DNA of 64,000 nt. Source: Actinomycetota bacterium. GTDB lineage: Bacteria; Actinomycetota; Actinomycetes; Actinomycetales; Dermatophilaceae. The position numbers and the translations under genes are program-made. The stretch is taken from the NCBI GenBank assembly GCA_020161845.1, contig JAIUNK010000021.1, forward strand, positions 1-64,000, in the 5' to 3' direction. Shown piece by piece: positions 1-8,519 of the stretch. Position 1 is the stretch's first letter. Each line of letters starts with the position of its first letter. The notes under the pieces are model-generated. The model did not search any database. It was not told the origin of the DNA and was given only the letters and a program-made list of their open reading frames with translations.

Positions 1-2
1 CC

Positions 3-50
3 AGCGCGAACCTGCTGATGCGGGCCCGTGCCGTCGCCCTGGCCGGGTGA
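3..50 (+). CDS. 3' end of an unidentified gene (partial)
   Basis: An open frame enters from the left edge and stops at a TGA at 48-50, giving about 15 residues ending RARAVALAG. The other two forward frames also stop soon afterwards, so this choice rests only on the plausible composition. Too little is present to name a family, and it may be non-coding. Confidence 0.2.
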   Translation, partial: SANLLMRARAVALAG

Positions 51-189
51 TGACAGGGCGGTAGCCTGCCCGAAAACGGCCACAACGGCCCGAAAGAGCA
101 GATCAGAGGGGCCACCAGCAGCCTCATCGGCACCGGATCCGCCAACCCCGGCGCCGCACCCACGAGTTGGCCCATAGATCAGCGCTTCC

Positions 190-537
190 CTAAGTCTCCC
201 CAGGGTCCCGCTTTTCCGCAGCCGGGGACCCGAACCGGGCGATGTGGTGCCAGAGCTTCTTGAGGTCTTGTGGGTCGTGCCGTGCGGTTGCATGGGCGCG
301 GTCGACGGCGGCGGCGGTGAGGATCCCGTCCCGCGCGAGGCGGCGACCCAGCTCGACGATGTGCGGGCCGCGAAAGTGGGGGTGACGGTCGAGTTCGGCG
401 GTCGTCAGGACACGTCCCTCGTGCCATTCCACCGAGATGCCGAGGTCACGTGCCTGAGTATCGATGCGCGTGCCGCGATGGCAGGGATCGAGCACCAGGG
501 CTTCCACATCGCGGTCGAGGTGGACGATGCCGTGCAC
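190..537 (-). CDS. hypothetical protein
   Basis: A 115-residue frame starting at GTG (537) with a soluble, charged composition rich in His, Asp and Arg. No domain was recognised and no transmembrane or signal segment is visible. The minus frame is preferred over the overlapping plus-strand frame at 244-543 because that one is Val/Gly-rich with the repetitive look of an antisense shadow. The gene stands alone, with an unrelated small gene starting nearby in the opposite direction. It could also be a remnant of a larger gene, since no strong ribosome binding site precedes the start. Confidence 0.35.
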   Translation of the reverse strand: MHGIVHLDRDVEALVLDPCHRGTRIDTQARDLGISVEWHEGRVLTTAELDRHPHFRGPHIVELGRRLARDGILTAAAVDRAHATARHDPQDLKKLWHHIARFGSPAAEKRDPGET

Positions 538-591
538 GGCTGATCGGTGGCGTCCGCGCGGTACGTTCGCGCCAAGAGAACGGGGGGGTTC

Positions 592-867
592 GTGACTGAT
601 TCAGGCAGGGTTCCGGGCGATTGGGTGGTCGGCGAGCGCCCAGGGCTCGTCACGTGGAACCCACGCGACGGGAAGGTGGTCGACGGTCTGGAAACCGGTC
701 ATCCCGGCATCATCAGCTTCCCCAGGGTCGAGGACGTCGAGGTCGTGTGGCTCGGGCTGGAGGGCGCGGAGGTCACCACGTGTGGCTTCTATGACCCCGC
801 GGACCTCTGGGCCCATCAGCCGTCGGAATGGTCAAGGATCGCGGTCGCCTGGGTCCGCCGTCGCTAG
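592..867 (+). CDS. hypothetical protein (about 91 aa)
   Basis: The start is taken at GTG 592, preceded by a G-rich stretch (583-589) that can serve as ribosome binding site; the frame could extend to 547. The product is a soluble protein of about 91 residues with many Trp and acidic residues (for example WVVGERP, VEVVWLG, DPADLWAHQP) and no signal peptide. The composition resembles small immunity-like or accessory proteins, but no family was recognised. The neighbours are not obviously related. Confidence 0.4.
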   Translation: MTDSGRVPGDWVVGERPGLVTWNPRDGKVVDGLETGHPGIISFPRVEDVEVVWLGLEGAEVTTCGFYDPADLWAHQPSEWSRIAVAWVRRR

Positions 868-1048
868 GCGATGGTCGCGGGCGGGCCGCGGCAAGTGCCC
901 GTACGTCGGGAGCGGGTGGGCGCTGCATCCATGACGTCCGATCACTCTTTGGGGAAGGTTTGCCCCCGGCCCCGGTGGCTAACGCTCCCCAGAGGCCGTC
1001 GGGGCCTGGATGCTTGCCCGCTTCGTGGGCGTCCTCGAGACTGCGTGC

Positions 1049-1621
1049 GTGGACTTCTTCTGCTATCACCGCGATCGCCGCGGGTCCGGCGACCTACGCA
1101 TGCAGATGCTCGAAGAACACTGGGCCTACATGGATCGCTACGCGGCGGCGATGATCGCCCGCGGTCCCACCTTCACGACGGACGGGACCCTGACCGGCAG
1201 CGTTCACATCCTGACGCTGGATGGACCCGACGCGTCTCGCGCCTTTGCGCTGGATGAACCCGGATATCAGGCCGGGATCTACCGCGACGTGCTCATTCGC
1301 CGCTGGCACAACACGCTCGGACGGACGATGTGGGACGTCGGGGTTGATCAGGGCGACCGCGAGTGCTACCTGGTGCTCGGCTTCACTCCCCCACTCGAGG
1401 TCGACCCCGCGTCGCCGGCGCCGGGCGGGTCGGTCATCGTCCAGGGGCCGCTGCTGTCAGACGACGGGTCCGCCGTGCTCGGCGCGGCCCTGCTCGTCGA
1501 GACCAGCGACCCCCGGCTGGCACGTGATCTGCTCGACGCGGCGACGTACGCGGACGTCGAGGTCCACCGTTGGCGGCCCGGTGGTCGTCCGCGTGGCGGG
1601 CGCCCCCACGGTACGCCGTGA
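1049..1621 (+). CDS. YciI-like domain protein
   Basis: The N-terminal 90 residues match the YCII-related pattern: a first beta strand DFFCYHRDR, then EEHWAYMDRYAAAMIARGP, and the SVHILTLDGPDASRAFALDEP segment typical of these ferredoxin-like-fold proteins. GTG 1049 is chosen because YciI proteins begin right at that first strand; ATG 1010 is the longer alternative. At about 190 residues it is nearly twice the usual single-domain length, and the C-terminal half may be a second, diverged copy before a basic Gly/Arg-rich tail. Function is not established for the family. The stop codon lies in a small hairpin. Confidence 0.6.
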   Translation: MDFFCYHRDRRGSGDLRMQMLEEHWAYMDRYAAAMIARGPTFTTDGTLTGSVHILTLDGPDASRAFALDEPGYQAGIYRDVLIRRWHNTLGRTMWDVGVDQGDRECYLVLGFTPPLEVDPASPAPGGSVIVQGPLLSDDGSAVLGAALLVETSDPRLARDLLDAATYADVEVHRWRPGGRPRGGRPHGTP

Positions 1622-1629
1622 CGGCGTAC
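1611..1629 (+). terminator. short hairpin over a stop codon
   Basis: GTACGCCG, TGA, CGGCGTAC forms an 8-bp perfect stem with a 3-nt loop, and the loop is the stop codon of the YciI-like gene. No U tract follows, so a terminator role is only a possibility. Confidence 0.25.
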
Positions 1630-1846
1630 GACCCGGACACCAATCTTTTGATCCCCACTTGTCGGTTCTAAAGCGCCCTCTCGCTGCGAGCTGAGTGGGC
1701 GAAGAGCCCATAGTGATTCAACTCACTTGGCATGAAATAGCTTCTGGCACACCGCCTTCCGCCATGCGCGCGGAGAGGCTAGGGAAATCGCGTGTGCGAG
1801 AAGCGGATAGACGACACCATTGCCATCAACGGCACTGGTCATTAGT

Positions 1847-1871
1847 GTGTTCGATCACTAGAATCGTACAC
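1847..1871 (+). promoter_or_regulatory. inverted repeat immediately upstream of the HNH gene
   Basis: GTGTTCGAT, 7 nt, ATCGTACAC: the arms match at 8 of 9 positions and the repeat ends one base before the ATG at 1872. Its position over the presumed promoter/start suggests a repressor site, and the TTCGA core recalls SOS-type boxes, but the spacing is not that of a canonical LexA box. Confidence 0.4.
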
Positions 1872-3449
1872 ATGATCCCCACTGGTCACCGCACTCCCGA
1901 TGCGGCGGACCCGGCGCCAGTCGCGCCGCCGGTCACGGCACACGATGTGCGCGTCCTGGTGGCTGGGCTGGCGGTGCTCGGCCACTCCAGCGGGGTTGAG
2001 GCGTCGGCCAGCCGAGACATCCGAGCGGACGTGGCGGCGTTGGATGTAATGGCGGCGCTGGAGGCGCTGAAGTCGGCGGCCTGCGCGGCGCAGGCGCGGC
2101 TGGCGGTTCACGTGGACCTGGTGCGGCGCCAGCACGAGGCCGCAATGGGCGTGCCCACCGACAAGCGTGGCCGCGGGGTCGCCGGCGAGATCGCGCTGGC
2201 CCGGCGGGAATCCCCGCACCGCGGGTCCCGGCTGTTGGGGCTGGCCAAGGCGCTGGTGAACGAGATGCCGCACACGATGGCCGCGATGACCCGCGGCGAA
2301 CTCAACGAATGGCGAGCCACCCTGATGGTCCGCGAGACCGCCGTGCTCGAGCGCCAGGACCGAGCCGCGGTGGACACTGAACTCGCCGACGAGCTGCCCA
2401 CTCTCTCCGACCGTCAGGTCGCCGCCCGCGCCAGGGCCATCGCCTATCGGATCGACCCCTCCAGCGCCCTCAAGAGGGGCCGACACGCCACCTCGGAACG
2501 GTACGTCGCGATCCGGCCGGCGCCGGACACGATGGCGATCGTCAGCGCCTATCTGCCGGTGCGCGACGGGGTGGCCTGCTACGCGGCGCTGCGCCGGCAC
2601 GCCGAGACGCTCAAAGCCGGCGGTGCTGAACGGTCCCTGAGCCAGCTGATGGCCGACATCTTCATCGAACGCCTCACGGGGCGGACCCCAGCGGTCGGGC
2701 CCGACATCGAGATCGCCCTGATCATGACCGACCAGGCGCTCTTCGGGGCCGGCGAGTCGCCGACGAACCCCGCCACCGAGTCGACCGGCCCCACGCCGGA
2801 TTCACCAGCATCCGCGCCTCCCACATCGACGCCACCAGCGTCGGCGCACCCCAAGCCCGCTCCCCCGCAACCTGCACCCCCGAAGCCCTCGTCCGAGCCG
2901 GCCATCCGGCCCACCATCGCCGACGCCCCTGAGCAAGAACCGGCATCGCTCGTTGGGTATGGCCCGATCCCCGCGGCCTTGGCCAGGGAGTTCATCCGCA
3001 GTGCGGAGGATGGCGACCGAGCCGCTGGAGCGACGGCGGCGGCGCGGGCCGCCAAGATCTGGATTCGGCGGCTTTACGCCGATCCCGTCACCGGGGTCCT
3101 CACCCGGATGGACACTCAACGCCGGCTGTTCAGCCCGGCGCAACGCAGATTCCTGGTCTACCGCGACCAGTACTGCCGCACGCCCTGGTGCGGCACCCCC
3201 ATCCGCCACGCCGACCATGCCACGCCCCATGCCAATGGCGGCCCCACCAGCATCGACAACGGCCAAGGTCTTTGCGAACGCTGCAACCACACCAAGGAGG
3301 CCCCCGGATGGACCGCCCGAGCCGATACCGATCGAACCGTCTCAACCACGACGCCGAGCGGAGCCACCTATCGAAGCAGGCCGCCCGCCCTGACCCCATC
3401 GGGGGCGCGAGCCGAATCCGCCCCGGCCGATTGGCGCGACAGCGCCTGA
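1872..3449 (+). CDS. DUF222 / HNH endonuclease family protein
   Basis: A 525-residue protein with the DUF222 (13E12-repeat) region in the first 300 residues, a Pro/Ala/Ser-rich linker at about residues 300-345, and a C-terminal HNH nuclease module. In the module CRTPWC and CERCNHTKE supply zinc-type cysteines, and ADHATPHANGGPTSIDNGQG carries the catalytic His region. ATG 1872 is chosen over the longer frame from 1695 because it follows the inverted repeat and the upstream extension looks non-coding. These genes are multicopy in many Actinobacteria. Their role is unsettled (mobile intron-like or repeat-associated nucleases). The frame appears intact. Confidence 0.85.
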   Translation: MIPTGHRTPDAADPAPVAPPVTAHDVRVLVAGLAVLGHSSGVEASASRDIRADVAALDVMAALEALKSAACAAQARLAVHVDLVRRQHEAAMGVPTDKRGRGVAGEIALARRESPHRGSRLLGLAKALVNEMPHTMAAMTRGELNEWRATLMVRETAVLERQDRAAVDTELADELPTLSDRQVAARARAIAYRIDPSSALKRGRHATSERYVAIRPAPDTMAIVSAYLPVRDGVACYAALRRHAETLKAGGAERSLSQLMADIFIERLTGRTPAVGPDIEIALIMTDQALFGAGESPTNPATESTGPTPDSPASAPPTSTPPASAHPKPAPPQPAPPKPSSEPAIRPTIADAPEQEPASLVGYGPIPAALAREFIRSAEDGDRAAGATAAARAAKIWIRRLYADPVTGVLTRMDTQRRLFSPAQRRFLVYRDQYCRTPWCGTPIRHADHATPHANGGPTSIDNGQGLCERCNHTKEAPGWTARADTDRTVSTTTPSGATYRSRPPALTPSGARAESAPADWRDSA

Positions 3450-3456
3450 CCGTGCC

Positions 3457-3891
3457 TCACCCAGCAGCGGCCCCCGGCACGATCACGCTGACACCGAATC
3501 GACCGAAGTCACGGTCGAAGCTGGCCACCCTGGCACCATGCTCAATCGCCAGCGCGGCGATATGGGCGTCGTTCGTCAGATTCCCGGCCATCCCGGCTCC
3601 TCGAAGCAGCCCGGCGAAGATGGCCGCGTGCCGAGCCGTTGGGTCAACGATGGTTACCGAAGGATGGCTCAACCAGACATCGATCGAGGCCAATGCCTCG
3701 TCGAGGGTGAAGGGCGACGGGAAGACCCGCGGGTGCGTGGTGATGCGCACAAACGCCAGGATGGTCAGCCACGGCAACCCGAGGATCTCCGGGCCCGCCG
3801 ACGCCTCCTCCAGCCATCGGCGCGTCGCTGCGTAGTGGACGCTTGTCGTGTCCGCCGCATGGATGAGCACATTGGCGTCGACGGCCACCAT
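3457..3891 (-). CDS. PIN-domain toxin, TIGR00028-type VapC
   Basis: A 144-residue PIN-domain ribonuclease toxin. The first strand MVAVDANVLIHAAD carries the catalytic Asp. The signature FVRITTHPRVFPSP is typical of the TIGR00028 branch, and GNLTNDAHIAALAIEHGARV and SFDRDFGRF provide the later acidic residues. The start ATG 3891 is 4 nt after the stop of the upstream antitoxin gene, so the two are probably translated together. Toxins of this group cleave RNA and are neutralised by a small DNA-binding antitoxin. The partner here looks truncated, which makes the state of the module uncertain. The gene itself appears intact. Confidence 0.8.
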   Translation of the reverse strand: MVAVDANVLIHAADTTSVHYAATRRWLEEASAGPEILGLPWLTILAFVRITTHPRVFPSPFTLDEALASIDVWLSHPSVTIVDPTARHAAIFAGLLRGAGMAGNLTNDAHIAALAIEHGARVASFDRDFGRFGVSVIVPGAAAG

Positions 3892-3895
3892 GTCC

Positions 3896-4105
3896 TCAGC
3901 GCCCGAGCGCCAGGTCTCGACGAATCCCCTCGTCGTCCAGGTCGCCCGCAAGCTGGTTCGCTTTGGTGAGGTCAACGAAGGCTGGACCGAGGTCCCGAGC
4001 AGGGGGTCGGAGCGGCAGTCGTCCCGCCCCACCCAGATGCTCGCGCAGTGCATCGTTGACTGCCGTCTTGAAGCCCCCTTTGCGAGCCTTCATATCGCGC
4101 TCCAT
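3896..4105 (-). CDS. VapB-type antitoxin, N-terminally shortened
   Basis: A 69-residue product beginning MERDMKARKGGFKTAVNDAL, which corresponds to the second half of the ribbon-helix-helix segment of DUF2191-type VapB antitoxins. The N-terminal beta strand that normally contacts DNA (about 15-20 residues before this point) is absent. Upstream there are only 9 nt to the era stop codon (4115), so a normal N-terminus cannot fit. The toxin-binding C-terminal part is present. The gene is probably co-transcribed with era. It may still neutralise the toxin while having lost autoregulation. TTG 4108 is an alternative start. Confidence 0.6.
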   Translation of the reverse strand: MERDMKARKGGFKTAVNDALREHLGGAGRLPLRPPARDLGPAFVDLTKANQLAGDLDDEGIRRDLALGR

Positions 4106-4114
4106 CAAAGGGCC

Positions 4115-5041
4115 TCAGAAGCCCAGGCGGTGCAGCTGCTTGGGGTCGCGCTGCCAGTCCTTGGCCACCTTGACGTGCAGGTCCAGGTGCACCCGGTGCC
4201 CCACCAGCTCCTCGATCCCGGCCCGGGCGCGGGTGCCGACCTCCTTGAGCCGCGCGCCACCCCGACCGATGACGATGGCCTTCTGGCTGTCCCGCTCGAC
4301 GAACACGTGCACCCGCACGTCGGTGAGCGGCTTGTCGGCCGGCCGTCCCTCCCGCGGTACGACTTCCTCGACGACGACCGCCAGGGAGTGCGGCAACTCG
4401 TCCCGCACTCCCTCCAGCGCAGCCTCGCGCACCAGCTCCGCGATCATCACGATCTGCGGCTCATCGGTCAGCACGTCATCCGGATACAACTTCGGCGACT
4501 CGGGCAGGCGCGCCGCCAGCTCCCGGCGTACGACGTCGACCTGGTCGCCCCGCGTCGCCGAGCACGGGATGATCGCGTCCCAGCTGCCCAATTGATCCAC
4601 GGCGATCAGGTGCTCCGCGAGGCGGCCCCGGTCCACGAGGTCGGCCTTGGTCGCCAAGGCGAGCACGGGGGTACGCCGAGCCCGCTGCAGATCCGCCAGC
4701 TCTCGAGCGATGAACTGATCCCCCGGGCCCGGCTTCTGGTCGGCGGGCAGACAGAACCCGACCACGTCGACATCGAGCAGCGTGGCGCGAACCACGTCGT
4801 TGAGCCGCTCCCCCAGCAACGTGCGCGGCCGGTGCAACCCGGGGGTGTCCACCAGGATCAGCTGGCTGTCCGAGGTGGTCGAGATTCCCCTGATGGCATG
4901 CCGGGTCGTCTGCGGCTTGCTGGACGTGATCGCCACCTTGCTCCCGACCAGGGCGTTGGTCAGCGTCGACTTGCCGGCGTTGGGCCGACCGACCAGGCAG
5001 GCGAAGCCCGCCCGGAAATTCTCCGCCGGGACCTGGGTCAT
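4115..5041 (-). CDS. era: GTPase Era
   Basis: Era binds 16S rRNA near its 3' end and acts in 30S subunit assembly. The 308-residue product has G1 GRPNAGKST at 18-26, a switch region SKPQTTRHAI, G3 DTPG at 65-68, G4 TKAD at 131-134, and a C-terminal KH domain with IVIGRGGARLKEVGTRAR. Length is normal. Its ATG overlaps the stop of the CorC/HlyC gene in an ATGA motif, placing it as the last core gene of the phoH-ybeY-corC-era run. The position next to ybeY matches the usual bacterial linkage of these rRNA-maturation factors. Confidence 0.96.
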   Translation of the reverse strand: MTQVPAENFRAGFACLVGRPNAGKSTLTNALVGSKVAITSSKPQTTRHAIRGISTTSDSQLILVDTPGLHRPRTLLGERLNDVVRATLLDVDVVGFCLPADQKPGPGDQFIARELADLQRARRTPVLALATKADLVDRGRLAEHLIAVDQLGSWDAIIPCSATRGDQVDVVRRELAARLPESPKLYPDDVLTDEPQIVMIAELVREAALEGVRDELPHSLAVVVEEVVPREGRPADKPLTDVRVHVFVERDSQKAIVIGRGGARLKEVGTRARAGIEELVGHRVHLDLHVKVAKDWQRDPKQLHRLGF

Positions 5042-6321
5042 AGCTCGTCCTCCTGTGCGCCGGAATGGGTCGGAACCCGGTGAACGAGCACCGTGGCGAT
5101 CCGGTGCCGTCGACCTGACATCCGCTCGGCCACCAGCGCCAGCCCGTGCGCCTCCCCCGCGGACCCGAGGATCGGCACCCGACCGATCGCCTTGGCGAGC
5201 AGGCCGCCGACCGTGTCGACGTCCTCCTCCTCGAACTCCATGTCGAACAATTCGGCCAGATCATCGACGTGCATGGTCGCATCGACCCGATAGCCGCCAT
5301 CCGGCAGCTCCTCGAACTCCGGGGTCTCCCGGTCGTACTCGTCCGCGATGTCGCCGACGATCTCCTCCAGCAGATCCTCGATGGTGACCAGCCCCGCCGT
5401 ACCCCCGTATTCGTCCACCACGATCGCCATGTGGGTCTGGTCGCGCTGCATCTCCCGCAGCAAGGCCGCCACCGGCTTGGAATCCGGCACGAACGCCGCC
5501 GGCCGCATCACCTCGGTGACGGCTTGCGTGACGGACTCCGGTACGTCGTAGGTGCGCTGCGCCACGTCCTTGAAATACAGCAGCCCGACCGGGTCGTCGG
5601 CGTCCTCCCCGATCACCGGCACCCGACTGAACCCCGAGCGCAGGAACAGCGAGGTCGCCGCCCGCAGCGTCCGCTCGGTCTCGATGGTCAGCATGTCGGT
5701 GCGCGGCACCATCACCTCGCGGACCAGGGTGTCCCCCAGCTCGAAGACGGAGTGGATCATCTCCCGCTCCTCGTCCTCGATGAGCTGGTTGTCCCCGGCG
5801 AGGTCGACGAGGTCGCGCAGCTCCGCCTCGTTCTCGAAGGGCCCGTCCCGATAGCCGCGGCCCGGCGTGACGGCGTTGCCGACCGTGACCATGAGCCGGG
5901 CGATCGGCCCGAGGATCCGGCGCAGCCACACGACGTACGACGCCGCCAGCAGCGAGACCGGGACCGCGTGCTGCCGTCCGAGCGTCCGCGGACTCACCCC
6001 GACCAGCGCGAACGACGCCACGCTCATGACGAGGATCGAGGTGCCGAGGATCTGCCACACCTCCTCGAAGATCTGGCCCATCGCCAGCGTCGCCAGCACC
6101 GCCGCCGTCGTCTCCACCGAGATGCGCACGAACGCCAGCGTGGACAGATAGCCGGCGCTGTCAGCCAGGATCGTCACCAGCCGGTCCGCGCCCCGCCGCC
6201 CCTCCTGGGCCAGGTCGCGGGCCGCGTGCAGACTGACCCGCCCCAGTGCCGCCTCCGCCGCCGCAAGCAGGAAGGTCAGGACGAGGCAGGTGAGGAAGGC
6301 GCCGATGAGCTGGGCGAGCAT
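5038..6321 (-). CDS. CNNM/CBS-domain transporter-like protein (CorC/HlyC family)
   Basis: A 427-residue membrane protein. The N-terminal DUF21/CNNM transmembrane region starts MLAQLIGAFLTCLVLTFLLA and covers about residues 1-150. Two CBS domains follow (about 200-320, with VMVPRTDMLTIE and VVDEYGGTAGLVTIEDLLEEIVGDI), and then the C-terminal CorC/HlyC domain (about 340-420, GGYRVDATMHVDDLAELF). Family members are linked to Mg2+/cation efflux; the old name hemolysin is misleading. The gene lies 22 nt after ybeY and overlaps era by 4 bp. The arrangement is standard for Actinobacteria. Confidence 0.9.
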   Translation of the reverse strand: MLAQLIGAFLTCLVLTFLLAAAEAALGRVSLHAARDLAQEGRRGADRLVTILADSAGYLSTLAFVRISVETTAAVLATLAMGQIFEEVWQILGTSILVMSVASFALVGVSPRTLGRQHAVPVSLLAASYVVWLRRILGPIARLMVTVGNAVTPGRGYRDGPFENEAELRDLVDLAGDNQLIEDEEREMIHSVFELGDTLVREVMVPRTDMLTIETERTLRAATSLFLRSGFSRVPVIGEDADDPVGLLYFKDVAQRTYDVPESVTQAVTEVMRPAAFVPDSKPVAALLREMQRDQTHMAIVVDEYGGTAGLVTIEDLLEEIVGDIADEYDRETPEFEELPDGGYRVDATMHVDDLAELFDMEFEEEDVDTVGGLLAKAIGRVPILGSAGEAHGLALVAERMSGRRHRIATVLVHRVPTHSGAQEDEL

Positions 6322-6343
6322 GACGGGGGCGGGGCCGGCCGGG

Positions 6344-6804
6344 TCAGTGATCTCGGCCGCGCCCGGCGAGATAGGTGAGCAGCAGCGTGCGCTGTAGCTC
6401 GAACATCTCCTTCTCGTCCTCCGGCTCGGCGTGGTCGTAGCCGAGCAGGTGCAGGATCCCGTGCGTCACGAGCAGCAGCAGCTCCTCCGCCGTCGTGTGC
6501 CCCGCGGTGGTGGCCTGGGCCGCGGCGACGTCCGGGCACAGCACGATGTCGCCGAGGATGCCCTCCGGTCCGACCTCGCCGTCCCGGCCGGGCCGCAGCT
6601 CGTCCATCGGAAAACTCATGACGTCGGTCGGGCCGGGCAGGTCCATCCATTGCACGTGCAGGTTGGTCATCGCGTCCTCGTCGACGCAGGTGATGCACAG
6701 CTCCGCCCGCGGGTTGACGTGCATGTTCCCCAGCACGTAGCGCGCCAGCTCGATCAACTCGTCCGCGTCGACCTTGTGGTCGGTCTCGTTGAGGACCTCG
6801 ATGC

Positions 6805-6808
<4 letters not shown>
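6344..6808 (-). CDS. ybeY: endoribonuclease YbeY
   Basis: A 154-residue rRNA-maturation endoribonuclease. The zinc-binding signature HGILHLLGYDH is at residues 116-126, and the upstream conserved block LPGPTDVMSFPMDE is present. Length is normal. The ATG at 6808 overlaps the phoH stop in an ATGA, implying translational coupling. YbeY is needed for 16S 3'-end processing and ribosome quality control, which fits its place between phoH and era. Confidence 0.95.
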
Positions 6809-7865
<1,057 letters not shown>

Positions 7866-7869
<4 letters not shown>

Positions 7870-8258
7870 GAGGACCCCCAGTGTACGGGGGCGCAGAGCG
7901 GGCCGAGGACGGCGGCGATGGCCGCGACGTCGGCGTGCCGGCCGTCGGCGATGCGGCAGATGAGGTCGTACGCCTCGTCGTTGGTCGCCGTCAGCCGCAC
8001 CCCGTTCACGCCGAGGAAAGCGATCAGGGCAGCGAGGCCCAGCCGCTTGTTGCCGTCGACCAGGGCATGGTTGGTCACTACCGAATGGACGAGCGCGGCG
8101 GCCTTCTCCAGCAGAGTCGGATAGGCCTCCCCATCGGCGAAACCTGCCGCAGGGCGAGCCGCGGCCGCAGCCAGCAGCCCCAGGTCCCGGACCTCCGGGG
8201 GCGCACCGAGGGCCCGGGTCGCCACGTAAAGCAACTCGTCGACAGTGAGGTAGATCAT
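7866..8258 (-). CDS. Doc/Fic-family toxin
   Basis: A 130-residue protein of Doc size. The Fic-type active-site motif HALVDGNKR is at 64-72, matching HxF(D/E)GNKR with Leu at the usual Phe. Doc toxins phosphorylate and inactivate EF-Tu. The N-terminus MIYLTVDELLYVATRALG and ALVHSVVTNHALVDGNKRLGL are typical of the family. It overlaps the upstream antitoxin by 4 bp and the downstream phoH by 4 bp. The antitoxin beside it is of ribbon-helix-helix rather than Phd type. The catalytic motif is intact. Confidence 0.85.
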
Positions 8259-8458
8259 TTCCCGAGGCGCTCGAGCGCTTCCGCGTACCGGGGCAGCTCC
8301 GAGTGAAGGACGGAGTCCAAGAGAGTACGCCGAGAGGTCCGCTCGACGTACTGGCGAATGGCCCGGACCACGATCTGCTGCTGCGAGCAGCCCTCGAGCG
8401 CAGCCTGGCGCTCGAGGGCTGCCGAGTCCTCACCCGTCAAACGAAGCGTCATGGCCAT
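8255..8458 (-). CDS. ribbon-helix-helix antitoxin of the Doc-like toxin
   Basis: A 67-residue protein beginning MAMTLRLTGEDSAALERQAA and continuing with GCSQQQIVVRAIRQYV, a ribbon-helix-helix pattern, followed by a C-terminal segment suited to toxin binding. The start ATG 8458 (or 8452) lies inside a perfect inverted repeat, which suggests autoregulation. The gene heads an overlapped series antitoxin-doc-phoH-ybeY. Its N-terminus is closely similar to that of the antitoxin at 51415, whose partner is a PIN toxin. The longer open frame to 8635 has no support. Confidence 0.8.
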   Translation of the reverse strand: MAMTLRLTGEDSAALERQAALEGCSQQQIVVRAIRQYVERTSRRTLLDSVLHSELPRYAEALERLGK

Positions 8459-8497
8459 GGTGCCGATGATACCAGTGGCGGTATCATCGGCACCATG
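8456..8497. promoter_or_regulatory. perfect 18-bp inverted repeat over the antitoxin start (probable operator)
   Basis: CATGGTGCCGATGATACC at 8456-8473, spacer AGTGGC, then its exact reverse complement at 8480-8497. The outermost CAT (8456-8458) is the antitoxin start codon in the minus direction. On the minus strand a TATCAT lies about 7 nt before that ATG, so the transcript may be leaderless and the repeat would cover the promoter. Self-repression by the ribbon-helix-helix antitoxin is the likely role. Confidence 0.75.
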
Positions 8498-8519
8498 ACC
8501 AGCTGCGCCCGGTGCGTCC

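Noticed and set aside
244-543. 99-codon plus-strand frame near the left edge
   Set aside because: Overlaps the minus-strand frame at 190-537, which has the more protein-like composition; evidence is weak for both.
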